A stretch of 64,000 bases of DNA from Rhodoblastus sp963804045 (lineage in GTDB: Bacteria; Pseudomonadota; Alphaproteobacteria; Rhizobiales; Beijerinckiaceae), in NCBI GenBank assembly GCA_963804045.1, contig CAWDOR010000027.1, positions 70,289-134,288 of the forward strand, read 5' to 3'. Shown in pieces: positions 1 through 8,408 of the stretch. The stretch's first letter is position 1. Each line of letters starts with the position of its first letter. The position numbers and the translations under genes were made by a program. The notes beneath the pieces are model-generated. The model was not told where the DNA came from, did not search any database, and saw nothing but the letters and a program-made list of their open reading frames with translations.

Positions 1-132
1 GATGGCGGTGTAATTGGTCGCCTGCTTCTCGGCGCCGCCGGCGATGGCGTCGGCGAATGCGGGCGAGGCGAAACCGGCGAGCGCGCAAGCCGAAACGAGA
101 GATTGCGAGACAAGGCTCTTGAAGCGGTTCAT
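1..132 (-). CDS. actP: Cation/acetate symporter ActP, 5' end only
   Basis: The first 44 codons of a minus-strand gene run off the left edge. They encode an N-terminal signal-like segment followed by ADAIAGGAEKQATNYTAI, which closely resembles the start of mature E. coli ActP (ADAISGAVERQPTNWQAI). ActP is a sodium:solute symporter that imports acetate and other short carboxylates. Its ATG overlaps the stop of the DUF485 gene as ATGA, the usual yjcH-actP arrangement. The membrane domain itself is outside the window, so the call rests on the N-terminus and the neighbour. Confidence 0.8.
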   Translation of the reverse strand, partial: MNRFKSLVSQSLVSACALAGFASPAFADAIAGGAEKQATNYTAI

Positions 133-446
133 CACTTGCTCTCCTCGACGATCTGGCGGGTCAATTCGTCATAACGGGCGTTGGCCTTGTTGACGTAGAT
201 GCCGGTGAGAACGAAGGCGGAAACGATGACCAGCAGGCCGATGACGATCCCGACCGTGGCGACGCTGCCGGCCGCCAGCGGCGTGCCGAGCACATTGCCC
301 AGATCCTTGTTGAAGGCGACGAGTAGAACAAAGCCAAAATAGATCACCAACTGGATGATCGACAAGGACCAGCCCAGCAACTTGCGCGTGGCGACCAGTT
401 CCTTGAATTTCGGGTTATTCTCGATATCTAACGCGCTTGCGGCCAT
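132..446 (-). CDS. DUF485 (YjcH-type) inner-membrane protein
   Basis: This 104-residue protein has two predicted transmembrane helices (roughly residues 30-52 and 66-88) separated by a short loop, with charged ends. That is the DUF485 architecture. The family is encoded directly upstream of actP and is thought to assist the symporter. I chose the ATG at 446 because a strong AGGGAGGAG ribosome-binding site lies about 7 nt before it; an in-frame ATG eight codons upstream lacks this. The stop overlaps the actP start by one base, so the pair is translationally coupled. Confidence 0.85.
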   Translation of the reverse strand: MAASALDIENNPKFKELVATRKLLGWSLSIIQLVIYFGFVLLVAFNKDLGNVLGTPLAAGSVATVGIVIGLLVIVSAFVLTGIYVNKANARYDELTRQIVEESK

Positions 447-610
447 GTAAGGCTCCTCCCTGCATTCCAAAACCTGAGCGCTGGACCTTTTTGAGCGGGG
501 GCATAGCCCCAGCCTTCGCAGTCCTTGCCGCGCAAGTTTAATGTTTCCTGTCTAGCCCACCGTTCGAGCGAAGGTGAGTTAGCACTTTGTCGAACATCCA
601 AGAAAAATGC

Positions 611-650
611 AAAGCCCGCCGCGATGATTTCGCATCGCCGCGGGCTTTTT
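611..650 (-). terminator. Rho-independent terminator downstream of ilvD
   Basis: A 16-bp stem (AAAGCCCGCCGCGATG, one mismatch) closes a 6-nt loop and is flanked by T-rich sequence on both sides. It lies just beyond the ilvD stop and should end ilvD transcription. It may act in both directions. Confidence 0.8.
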
Positions 651-668
651 ATTGTGCGTTGCGGCAAT

Positions 669-2510
669 TTATTCAGGAACGACGCGCACCGCGCCCTTGG
701 CGGCGCTGGTGGTCATCGCGGCATAGGCGCGCAGGGCCTGTGAAACCTTGCGCTCGCGCCCTTCCGGCTTCCACGCCGCCTTGCCCTTGGCCTCCATCGC
801 CGCGCGGCGGCGCGCCAATTCGTCCTCGGCGACGTCGAGGCGCAGGATGCGCTCGGGAATGTCGATCGCGATCCGGTCGCCTGGTTCGACCAGGCCGATC
901 AGGCCGCCCTCCTCGGCTTCCGGTGAGACATGGCCGATCGACAGTCCCGCCGTGCCGCCGGAAAAGCGCCCGTCGGTGATCAGGGCGCAGGCCTTGCCCA
1001 GCCCCATGCTCTTCAAATAGCTGGTGGGATAGAGCATTTCCTGCATGCCCGGCCCGCCGCGCGGCCCTTCGTAGCGGATGACGACGACGTCGCCCGCCTT
1101 GACCTTGCCGCTCAGAATTCCCGCCACGGCGTCGTCCTGGCTCTCATAGACCACCGCCGGGCCGGAGAATTTCAACACGCTGGCGTCGACGCCCGCCGTC
1201 TTCACAATGGCGCCTTCCTCGGCGAGATTGCCAAACAGCACAGCCAGGCCGCCGTCCTTGGAGAAGGCGTGTTCGGCGCTGCGGATCACGCCCTTTTCGC
1301 GGTCGGCGTCCACGGCCTCGTAGCGCGCCTTCTGGCTGAAGGCCTCTTGCGTCGGCACGCCGCCCGGCGCGGCGCGGAAGAACGTGTTCAGCCCCGGGCA
1401 TTCGCTGCGCTTGATGTCCCATTGCTCCAGCGCCGAGGTCAAACTGCCGGCATGGACGGAATGGGTGTCGCGGTTGAGCAGGCCGGCGCGGTCGAGCTCG
1501 CCCAAAATGCCGTAAATGCCGCCGGCGCGATGCACGTCCTCGATATGGACGTCGGGCACGGAGGGCGCCACCTTGCACAGCACCGGCACCCGGCGCGACA
1601 GACGGTCGATGTCCGACATTTTGAAATCGACCCCGGCCTCATAGGCCGCCGCCAGCAGATGCAGCACGGTATTGGTCGAGCCGCCCATGGCGATGTCGAG
1701 CGTCATGGCGTTTTCGAAAGCCTTGACGGTGGCGATGTTGCGCGGCAGCACGCGCGCGTCGTCATGCTCGTAATAGCGCCTGGCGAGATCGACGATCTTG
1801 CGCCCGGCCTGGAGGAAAAGCTCCTTGCGGTCGGCGTGGGTGGCGAGCACCGTGCCGTTTCCCGGCAGAGACAGGCCCAGGGCCTCGGTCAGGCAGTTCA
1901 TGCTGTTGGCGGTGAACATGCCGGAGCAGGAGCCGCAGGTCGGGCAGGCCGAGCGCTCCATCGCCGCGACATCCTCGTCGCTGTTCCTAGCGTCGGCGGC
2001 GGCGACCATGGCGTCGATCAGATCGACCGCTTTGGTCTTGCCGCCGACGACCACCTTGCCGGCCTCCATCGGGCCGCCGGAGACGAAGATCGCGGGGATG
2101 TTGAGGCGCAGCGCCGCCATCAGCATGCCCGGGGTGATCTTGTCGCAATTGGAAATGCACACCAGAGCGTCGGCGCAATGGGCATTGGCCATATATTCGA
2201 CGCTGTCGGCGATGATTTCGCGCGACGGCAGGCTGTAGAGCATGCCGGCATGGCCCATGGCTATGCCGTCGTCTATGGCGATGGTGCTGAATTCCTTGGC
2301 GACGCCGCCGGCCGCCTCGATCTCGCGCGCCACCATCTGCCCCAGGTCCTTGAGATGGACATGGCCGGGGACGAATTGGGTGAAGCTGTTGACCACGGCG
2401 ATGATCGGCTTGCCGAAATCGCCATCCTTCATGCCGGTGGCGCGCCAGAGGCCGCGCGCGCCGGCCATGTTGCGGCCATGGGTCGAAGTGCGTGAGCGAT
2501 AGGGAGGCAT
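669..2510 (-). CDS. ilvD: Dihydroxy-acid dehydratase
   Basis: The 613-residue product matches E. coli IlvD from end to end, from MPPYRSRTSTHGRNMAG to the C-terminal KGAVR. IlvD dehydrates 2,3-dihydroxy-isovalerate and its homologue in the third common step of valine/isoleucine synthesis, using an FeS cluster and Mg2+. The CDKITPGM and ACPTCGSCSGMFTANSMN cysteine motifs are present. The reading frame stays open 61 codons further upstream, but family alignment fixes the start at 2510. It is a stand-alone gene with its own terminator and carries an 18-bp direct repeat just upstream. Confidence 0.97.
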   Translation of the reverse strand: MPPYRSRTSTHGRNMAGARGLWRATGMKDGDFGKPIIAVVNSFTQFVPGHVHLKDLGQMVAREIEAAGGVAKEFSTIAIDDGIAMGHAGMLYSLPSREIIADSVEYMANAHCADALVCISNCDKITPGMLMAALRLNIPAIFVSGGPMEAGKVVVGGKTKAVDLIDAMVAAADARNSDEDVAAMERSACPTCGSCSGMFTANSMNCLTEALGLSLPGNGTVLATHADRKELFLQAGRKIVDLARRYYEHDDARVLPRNIATVKAFENAMTLDIAMGGSTNTVLHLLAAAYEAGVDFKMSDIDRLSRRVPVLCKVAPSVPDVHIEDVHRAGGIYGILGELDRAGLLNRDTHSVHAGSLTSALEQWDIKRSECPGLNTFFRAAPGGVPTQEAFSQKARYEAVDADREKGVIRSAEHAFSKDGGLAVLFGNLAEEGAIVKTAGVDASVLKFSGPAVVYESQDDAVAGILSGKVKAGDVVVIRYEGPRGGPGMQEMLYPTSYLKSMGLGKACALITDGRFSGGTAGLSIGHVSPEAEEGGLIGLVEPGDRIAIDIPERILRLDVAEDELARRRAAMEAKGKAAWKPEGRERKVSQALRAYAAMTTSAAKGAVRVVPE

Positions 2511-2520
2511 TTGCGGTCTC

Positions 2521-2556
2521 GTCACATGATCTTGTGTGGTTACATGATTTTGTCTT
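2521..2556. repeat. Two 18-bp direct repeats in the ilvD leader
   Basis: GTCACATGATCTTGTGTG is followed immediately by GTTACATGATTTTGTCTT, with 13 of 18 positions matching. The pair lies 11 nt upstream of the ilvD start codon. The spacing of nearly two helical turns would suit a dimeric regulator, but no known operator was recognised. Confidence 0.4.
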
Positions 2557-2735
2557 GGGCCTGTCCTACATCTTCGCGCGGCCAGCGTCCACATCGCGGC
2601 TGGCGGATTAAACAAGCCGGGCGTTTTCTGTTGACGTTTCGCTAACCAAGGCGAGAATGCCGCGGACCGGGTTTTGCGCGGGCTTTCGTCCAAAACCCGT
2701 CACATTGTTTGTGTTTTCCCTCAAGGGAGGTTTTC

Positions 2736-3089
2736 ATGCGTATCCTCACCAAAGCTTCGCTGGCCGCGATGGCCGGCCTCGCCGGCCTGCTCGGCGCCGC
2801 TTCCGCCGCTTCGGCCCATTGCGACAATTGCACCTACCAGACCTATTACCGCCCGGTGGTGGTGCGCCATTGCGTCCATGTCGTGCCGCACCGCGTCTAT
2901 CGCCCCGAGGCCTATGTCACCTATCGCCCGGTGGTGAGCTATCAGGCCGAGCGCCATGTGCGCTACGTGCCCGAGACCTATTACAGCCGCTACACCACCA
3001 CCGAGCGCGTCGGCGGCTATGGCGGCGGTTATTACGGCCGCTCCTACGGCTATCGCGACAGCTCCTACGGCCTGTCGCCGGAAGAATAA
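2736..3089 (+). CDS. Secreted Tyr/Arg/Val-rich small protein
   Basis: This 117-residue protein starts at the ATG after a strong AAGGGAGG ribosome-binding site. It has a clear Sec signal peptide (MRILTKASLAAMAGLAGLLG, cleavage near ASA). The mature part is rich in Tyr, Arg, Val and His, with repeated Y-R-P-V-V and H-V-V-P patterns and a Gly/Tyr tail. Such low-complexity exported proteins are common in Hyphomicrobiales and are of unknown function. Two cysteines (CDNC) lie just after the cleavage site. It is monocistronic, between divergent ilvD and shc. Confidence 0.75.
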   Translation: MRILTKASLAAMAGLAGLLGAASAASAHCDNCTYQTYYRPVVVRHCVHVVPHRVYRPEAYVTYRPVVSYQAERHVRYVPETYYSRYTTTERVGGYGGGYYGRSYGYRDSSYGLSPEE

Positions 3090-3164
3090 GCAGCTCCGGG
3101 GCGGGATTGGCTTTCGGGAGCGCTCTGGGTAAAAGCGGGGCCTCCTCTCGTCGGACTCCCAGAC

Positions 3165-5198
3165 ATGACCTTGGCCGAACCCGTCCCGCCCGCTCAGGAC
3201 AATTTTGACGCCGCGCTCCGCGCCGGCCTGCGCGGCGCCGTGGATTGGCTGGTCGCGCGACAAAAGCCCGACGGCCATTGGGTCGGCCGCGCCGAATCCA
3301 ATGGCTGCATGGAGGCGCAATGGCGCCTCGCGCTGTGGTTTCTGGGTCTCGACGATCATCCGCTCTGCGCACGCCTCGCGCAATCGCTGCTCGACACGCA
3401 GCGCGACGACGGCGCCTGGGAAATCTATTTCGGCGCGCCCAATGGCGACATCAACACCACCGTCGAGGCCTATGCGGCGCTGCGCTGCTCCGGCTATGGC
3501 GCCGACCACCCCGCCCTGCTCAAGGCGCAGGCCTGGATCGAGTCCAAGGGCGGGCTGAAGAACATCCGGGTTTTCACCCGCTACTGGCTGGCCCTGATCG
3601 GCGAATGGCCCTGGGACAAAACCCCGAACCTGCCGCCGGAAGTGATCTGGCTGCCGCTGTGGTTTCCCTTCAACATCTATCATTTCGCCCAATGGGCGCG
3701 GGCGACGCTTTTGCCGATCGCCGTGCTTTCCGCGCGCCGTCCGTCGCGGTCGCTGCCCGCCCAAAACCGCCTCGACGCGCTGTTTCCCGGCGGGCGGCGG
3801 AATTTCGACTATGAGCTGCCGGCCAAGGCCAACGCCGACGGCTGGGACCGGTTTTTCAGAACCACCGACAAGATTTTGCACATAATCCAGGATTTCGGCC
3901 GACGCTATGGTTTTGGCGGGCTGCGCTCGGCGGCGGTGCGCCATGTGCTGGAATGGATCGTCAAACATCAGGACGCCGACGGCGCCTGGGGCGGCATTCA
4001 GCCGCCGTGGATCTACAGCCTGATGGCGCTGCACAGCGAGGGCTATGCGCTGAGCCATCCGGTGCTGGCCAAGGGCTTGGCCGCGCTTGACGATCCCGGC
4101 TGGCGGGTCGATGTCGGCGAGGCCACATTCATCCAGGCGACCAACAGCCCGGTCTGGGACACGATGCTGGTGCTGCTGGCTTTTGACGACGCCGAGGTTC
4201 TCGACGCCCAGAAGGAAGAGGCGGAAAAAGCCGCCGACTGGCTGCTGGCGCGGCAGGCGCGCGTTCCCGGCGACTGGTCGATCAAGCTGCCGGGCGTCGA
4301 GCCGGGCGGCTGGGCTTTCGAATATGCCAATAATTTTTATCCCGACACCGACGACACCGCCGTCGCGCTGATCGCCTTGGCGCCGTTCCGCGACCACACG
4401 GCGTGGAAGGCCAAGGGCATAGAGGCGGCGATCCAGCGCGGCGTCGGCTGGCTGGTCGCCATGCAGAGCGCCAGCGGCGGCTGGGGCGCCTTCGACAAGG
4501 ACAACACCAACCAGCTGCTGACCAAAATCCCCTTCTGCGATTTCGGCGAGGCGCTGGATCCGCCCTCGGTCGACGTCACCGCCCATGTGATCGAAGCCTT
4601 CGGCAAACTGGGGATTTCGCGCGAACATCCCGCCATGATCAGGGCGCTGGCCTATATCCGCGACCAGCAGGAGGCGGACGGCGCCTGGTTCGGCCGCTGG
4701 GGCGTCAATTATATTTACGGGACCGGCGCGGTGCTGCCGGCTTTGGCCGCCATAGGCGAGGACATGAGCCAGGCCTATATCGGCCGCGCCTGCGACTGGG
4801 TCGCCGCGCATCAGCAGGACAATGGCGGCTGGGGCGAGAGCTGCGCCTCCTATATGCTGGCGGAAAGCGCCGGGCGCGGCGCGGCGACCGCCTCGCAGAC
4901 CGCCTGGGCCTTGATGGCGCTGCTCGCGGTCAATCGCGAACAAGACCGCGAGGCCATCGAGCGCGGCTGCCATTATCTGCTGGAAACCCAGCGCGACGGA
5001 ACCTGGCCGGAGCCGCACTACACCGGGACCGGCTTTCCCGGCTATGGCGTCGGCCAGACCATCAAGCTCAACGATCCCTTGTTGCAGGAGCGGCTGCGCC
5101 AGGGGCCGGAGCTGTCGCGCGCCTTCATGCTGCGCTACGGGCTCTACAGCCATTATTTCCCGCTGATGGCGCTGGCGCGGGCGGCGCGACGGGGCTGA
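3165..5198 (+). CDS. shc: Squalene-hopene cyclase
   Basis: The 677-residue protein has the usual length of bacterial squalene-hopene cyclases, which turn squalene into hopene/hopanol in the membrane. The catalytic DTDD motif lies at residues 394-397 (context YPDTDDTAVALI). Several QW repeats (Q-x-x-x-G-x-W) are visible, for example near QKPDGHW, QDADGAW, QSASGGW, QEADGAW and QDNGGW. Hopanoids are typical of nitrogen-fixing and methylotrophic alphaproteobacteria. No other hopanoid gene adjoins it here; the next gene is a VWA-type protein. Confidence 0.97.
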   Translation: MTLAEPVPPAQDNFDAALRAGLRGAVDWLVARQKPDGHWVGRAESNGCMEAQWRLALWFLGLDDHPLCARLAQSLLDTQRDDGAWEIYFGAPNGDINTTVEAYAALRCSGYGADHPALLKAQAWIESKGGLKNIRVFTRYWLALIGEWPWDKTPNLPPEVIWLPLWFPFNIYHFAQWARATLLPIAVLSARRPSRSLPAQNRLDALFPGGRRNFDYELPAKANADGWDRFFRTTDKILHIIQDFGRRYGFGGLRSAAVRHVLEWIVKHQDADGAWGGIQPPWIYSLMALHSEGYALSHPVLAKGLAALDDPGWRVDVGEATFIQATNSPVWDTMLVLLAFDDAEVLDAQKEEAEKAADWLLARQARVPGDWSIKLPGVEPGGWAFEYANNFYPDTDDTAVALIALAPFRDHTAWKAKGIEAAIQRGVGWLVAMQSASGGWGAFDKDNTNQLLTKIPFCDFGEALDPPSVDVTAHVIEAFGKLGISREHPAMIRALAYIRDQQEADGAWFGRWGVNYIYGTGAVLPALAAIGEDMSQAYIGRACDWVAAHQQDNGGWGESCASYMLAESAGRGAATASQTAWALMALLAVNREQDREAIERGCHYLLETQRDGTWPEPHYTGTGFPGYGVGQTIKLNDPLLQERLRQGPELSRAFMLRYGLYSHYFPLMALARAARRG

Positions 5199-5308
5199 GA
5201 ACGGTCCGCCTCATTCAACGGTCCTATTGGCGCAAAAAGCGAAACCGGCGCATTCTGGCGCTCGCGGGCGGCGCGGCAACAGTTCGTCGCCGGCAATGGG
5301 AGCGCGCC

Positions 5309-6103
5309 TTGACCTCGATTTTTCGCCCGCTGTTTTGCGCTCTGGCGCTGTTTGCCGGCGAGGCGGAGGCGCAATCGCCGGGCCCCGCAGACACCGCGCT
5401 GATCGTCTCCGTCGATGTCTCCGGCTCCGTGGACGACAAGCGCTACGCCCTGCAAATGAACGGCATCGCCGAGGCCCTGGAGGATAAATCCGTCATCGGC
5501 GCCATGCTCGGCGGTCCCCGCGCCAGCCTCTATTTCACCATGGTCGAATGGTCGGAAAAGCCGGCCATTTCCATCCCCTGGACGCGCATCGCCTCGCCGC
5601 AGGACGCCCGGGCGCTGGCGGCGCGGGTGCGGCGCGCGCCGAGGCAGGAGGGCGAATTCACCTGCGTCGCCCATATGATGAAATTCGTCGCCGATCTGGT
5701 CGCGCCCACCCTGCCCGCTCCGGCGCGGCGCGTGGTGATGGATGTCTCGGGCGACGGCATCGACAATTGCGACGGCGAGGAGGCGGTGATCGCCAATCGC
5801 GACGCCCTGGTGCAAGGGGGCATGACCATCAACGGCCTGCCGATCCATGAGGGCGACCCGTCGCGCCCCGTGGGCGGCGGCGCTTTTCGCGCGCCAGGGC
5901 GGCCCTTTCAGCCGCGCACATTGACGGCGGAGGTCAAATTGCTGGAGCCCTGGTATGAAAAGCATGTGATCGGCGGCGAGGGCGCCTTTTTGCTGCCGGC
6001 CTATGGCTATCACGATTTCAGCCGCGCCATCCGGCAGAAATTCATGGTGGAGATCAGCGGCGTTGTTCCGCGCGCGCCGGGCCGGACGGCCGGGATTCGT
6101 TAA
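5309..6103 (+). CDS. DUF1194 / von Willebrand A-type exported protein
   Basis: The 264-residue product has a signal peptide ending GEAEAQ, followed by a VWA-like fold beginning TALIVSVDVSGSVDD. The D-x-S-G-S part is a metal-ion-dependent adhesion motif. The body (VMDVSGDGIDNC, INGLPI, YHDFSRAIRQKF) fits the DUF1194 family of unknown function. I use the TTG at 5309 because it gives a short signal peptide. The frame is open further upstream into shc, where no ATG is plausible. It is probably exported and metal-binding. Confidence 0.75.
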   Translation: MTSIFRPLFCALALFAGEAEAQSPGPADTALIVSVDVSGSVDDKRYALQMNGIAEALEDKSVIGAMLGGPRASLYFTMVEWSEKPAISIPWTRIASPQDARALAARVRRAPRQEGEFTCVAHMMKFVADLVAPTLPAPARRVVMDVSGDGIDNCDGEEAVIANRDALVQGGMTINGLPIHEGDPSRPVGGGAFRAPGRPFQPRTLTAEVKLLEPWYEKHVIGGEGAFLLPAYGYHDFSRAIRQKFMVEISGVVPRAPGRTAGIR

Positions 6104-6119
6104 AAACTCCGCCCTAACC

Positions 6120-6656
6120 TCAGCCCTGGCGCGCCTGGATGAAGCGCGCGATCAGCTCGGCCAGCTCCTGGTCCGAAACCAGCGCCATCGCCTGTTCGGC
6201 CGAGAACCAGGCGGTGTCGCGCTCGTGTTTTTCCCGCCAGTTTTCGCGCTGGCGCACCACCCGCAGCGGAAAGACCTCGGCGCGGCACAGGACAAGATCG
6301 CCGCGCGCCAAACGCTTCTCGTAATGAAAGGCGCCGAAGGGCGCGCTGTCGATTTCGCCGAGCAGCCCCGCCTCCTCCAGCGCCTCTATGGCGGCGGCGG
6401 CGGCGTTGTCGCGCCCGGCCATCGGCCAGCCCTTGGGGATGATCCAGCGGCGGGTCTCGCGCGAGGACACCAGCATGATTTCCAGCCGGTCGGCGAAGCG
6501 CCAGGGCAGAGCCGCGACCTGCAACCGCTCGTCGACGCGCTTTTGCTTCACGCGCGCGGGCTTTTTCACGCGAACGGTTTTTTCCAAGTCGGCGAGCTTT
6601 TCGACCTTCTCGGGTTTGGCTTTCTTGCCGATTTTCGCCGGTTTGGCCTGCTTCAT
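6120..6656 (-). CDS. NUDIX hydrolase, diphosphoinositol-polyphosphate-hydrolase-like
   Basis: This 178-residue protein has a Lys-rich N-terminal tail (about 40 residues) and then a Nudix fold. The signature region reads GWPMAGRDNAAAAAIEALEEAGLLG. It keeps the E-A-x-E-E-A-G core, but the usual Arg of REUxEE is Ile, as in short proteobacterial Nudix proteins of the DIPP-like type. It is the last gene of the DUF47-pit-nudix operon. Its ATG overlaps the pit stop (ATGA), suggesting a link with phosphate or polyphosphate metabolism; the substrate is unknown. Confidence 0.85.
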   Translation of the reverse strand: MKQAKPAKIGKKAKPEKVEKLADLEKTVRVKKPARVKQKRVDERLQVAALPWRFADRLEIMLVSSRETRRWIIPKGWPMAGRDNAAAAAIEALEEAGLLGEIDSAPFGAFHYEKRLARGDLVLCRAEVFPLRVVRQRENWREKHERDTAWFSAEQAMALVSDQELAELIARFIQARQG

Positions 6657-7651
6657 GCGAAGACCCCCGCGAGCCAGAAAGCCAGGGCCGCCGTGAGGCC
6701 GGCCGCCGGCATGGTCAGCACCCAGGCGACGACGATGTTTTGCGCCACGCCCCAGCGCACCGCCGAAACCCGCCGCGCCGCGCCGACGCCGATGATGGCG
6801 CCGGTGATCGTATGGGTGGTCGAGACCGGCACGCCCAGCGCCGTGGCGAGAAACAGGGTCAGCGCCCCGCCGGTCTCGGCGCAAAAGCCCTGCATCGGCG
6901 TGAGCCGGGTGATTTTCGAGCCCATGGTGTGGACGATGCGCCAGCCGCCGAACAAGGTGCCCAGCGCCATGGCCGACTGGCAGGACAGCACCACCCAATA
7001 GGGCACGTGAAAGGCGCCGCCACTCAGGCCATGGGCGTAAAGCAGCACGGCGATCACCCCCATGGTCTTTTGCGCGTCATTGCCGCCATGCCCGAGCGAA
7101 TAAAGCGAGGCCGAGGCGAATTGCAGCAGGCGGAAGCGCGAATCCACCGCCACCGGCGCCATGCGCGCGCAGAGCCAGGACACCGCCAGCACCAGCAGCA
7201 CGGCGAGGTAGAAACCGAGCAGCGGCGACAGCACAATGGCCGCGCCGGTCTTGCCGAGCCCGCCCCAGACGATGGCGCCAGTCCCCGCCTTGGCGATGCC
7301 GGCGCCCACCAGCCCGCCGATCAGCGCATGGGAGGAGGAGGAGGGAATGCCGACCAGCCAGGTCAGCACGTTCCAGAAAATCGCGCCCGACAGCGCCGCG
7401 AAGATCAGCCGGTCGTCGACGATCTGCGTGTCGACGATGCCGCTGCCCACCGTCGTGGCGACATGCAGGCCGAAGAAGAAAAAGGCGACGAAATTGAAGA
7501 AAGCCGCCCAGAACACCGCCAGTTGCGGGCGCAGCACCCGCGTCGAGACAATGGTGGCGATGGAATTGGCGGCGTCGTGCAGGCCGTTCAGGAAGTCGAA
7601 CAGCAGGGCGACGGCGATCAGCGCGAGCAGGGCGTAAGTTGCGCCGTCCAT
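6653..7651 (-). CDS. pit: PiT-family inorganic phosphate transporter
   Basis: The 332-residue integral membrane protein has about ten transmembrane helices. It carries the PiT signatures GLHDAANSIAT near the N-terminus and GGNDAQKTMG in the middle, with PVSTTHTITGAIIG near the C-terminus. It is a low-affinity metal-phosphate:H+ symporter in the inner membrane. It lies 7 nt after the DUF47 gene, the same order as the orfA-pit operon of Sinorhizobium meliloti, and overlaps the nudix start. Confidence 0.95.
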   Translation of the reverse strand: MDGATYALLALIAVALLFDFLNGLHDAANSIATIVSTRVLRPQLAVFWAAFFNFVAFFFFGLHVATTVGSGIVDTQIVDDRLIFAALSGAIFWNVLTWLVGIPSSSSHALIGGLVGAGIAKAGTGAIVWGGLGKTGAAIVLSPLLGFYLAVLLVLAVSWLCARMAPVAVDSRFRLLQFASASLYSLGHGGNDAQKTMGVIAVLLYAHGLSGGAFHVPYWVVLSCQSAMALGTLFGGWRIVHTMGSKITRLTPMQGFCAETGGALTLFLATALGVPVSTTHTITGAIIGVGAARRVSAVRWGVAQNIVVAWVLTMPAAGLTAALAFWLAGVFA

Positions 7652-7658
7652 TGCGGCC

Positions 7659-8303
7659 TCACAAATGTTCGAGAAGAATGCCGCTCATGCGATTGGCGAC
7701 GTCTTCGAAGCAATCGACCACTTTTTCCAGATGGGAATAAATTTCGGAACCGACGATATATTCCATCGGCCGGTCGTCCTTATGCGCCTGATAAAGCACT
7801 TTCAGCCCGGCGATGTAGATCTGGTCGGATTCTTCCTCCAGCTTGCCGATCTGCTCATTGGCGGCGTTGATTTTCGCCGCGTTGGCGTTCATCGCGCGCA
7901 GCAGCGGCAGGGTGCTCTCGACCAGCTTGGCGGATTCGACGATGAGATCGCCGATGCGGACCATGTCGGGCGAAAAATTGGCGACATCGAACAGCGCGAT
8001 GGCCTTGACGGTCTGGCGCATCTGATCGACCGCGTCGTCCATGTCATTGATGAGGCCGTGAATGTCGCCACGATCGAAAGGCGTGATGAAACTGCGGCGC
8101 AGCGCCAGCTGCACCTCGCGGGCGACATCGTCGGCCTTGTGTTCGAGCCGGGTCACCTCGTCGCACAGCGCCGGCACGGCCGCGCCGCCGTCGAGCAGTT
8201 TGCGGAAGGCCTGCGCCGCCTCGACCGCCACCGCCGCATGGGCCTCGAACAGATCGAAGAAGCGATCCTCCTTGGGCATTACGGCCCGCAACCAGCCCAG
8301 CAT
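7659..8303 (-). CDS. DUF47 (PhoU-like) Pit accessory protein
   Basis: This 214-residue all-helical protein of the DUF47/TIGR00153 family starts at MLGWLRAVMPKEDRFF, with GGAGG 5 nt before the ATG. Motifs such as LEHKADD and DRGDIHGLINDMDDAVDQM, with acidic residues for metal binding, are as in PhoU-related proteins. In rhizobia this gene (orfA) precedes pit and modulates phosphate uptake. It is the first gene of the operon and has a Pho-box-like element immediately upstream. Confidence 0.92.
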   Translation of the reverse strand: MLGWLRAVMPKEDRFFDLFEAHAAVAVEAAQAFRKLLDGGAAVPALCDEVTRLEHKADDVAREVQLALRRSFITPFDRGDIHGLINDMDDAVDQMRQTVKAIALFDVANFSPDMVRIGDLIVESAKLVESTLPLLRAMNANAAKINAANEQIGKLEEESDQIYIAGLKVLYQAHKDDRPMEYIVGSEIYSHLEKVVDCFEDVANRMSGILLEHL

Positions 8304-8317
8304 GACCGCCTCCGAAA

Positions 8318-8346
8318 ATGACAGTTTTACGACTCTTTTATGACGA
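8318..8346 (-). promoter_or_regulatory. Pho-box-like PhoB site before the pit operon
   Basis: Read on the minus strand, three 7-bp units (TCGTCAT, GAGTCGT, CTGTCAT) are separated by 4-bp AAAA spacers, giving the 11-bp period of a PhoB box (consensus CTGTCAT). The last unit ends only 15 nt before the start codon. That position suits repression better than activation, as described for rhizobial orfA-pit. Confidence 0.6.
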
Positions 8347-8408
8347 ATCCCTAGGTCGCAATGACATGATTGTAAAGCCCGCGCCGCTTTGGCAATGCGG
8401 CAGCGCAA

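Noticed and set aside
2721..5153. An 810-codon minus-strand frame opposite shc
   Set aside because: Antisense of shc and of the Tyr-rich gene. The shc frame has clear family motifs and this one has none.
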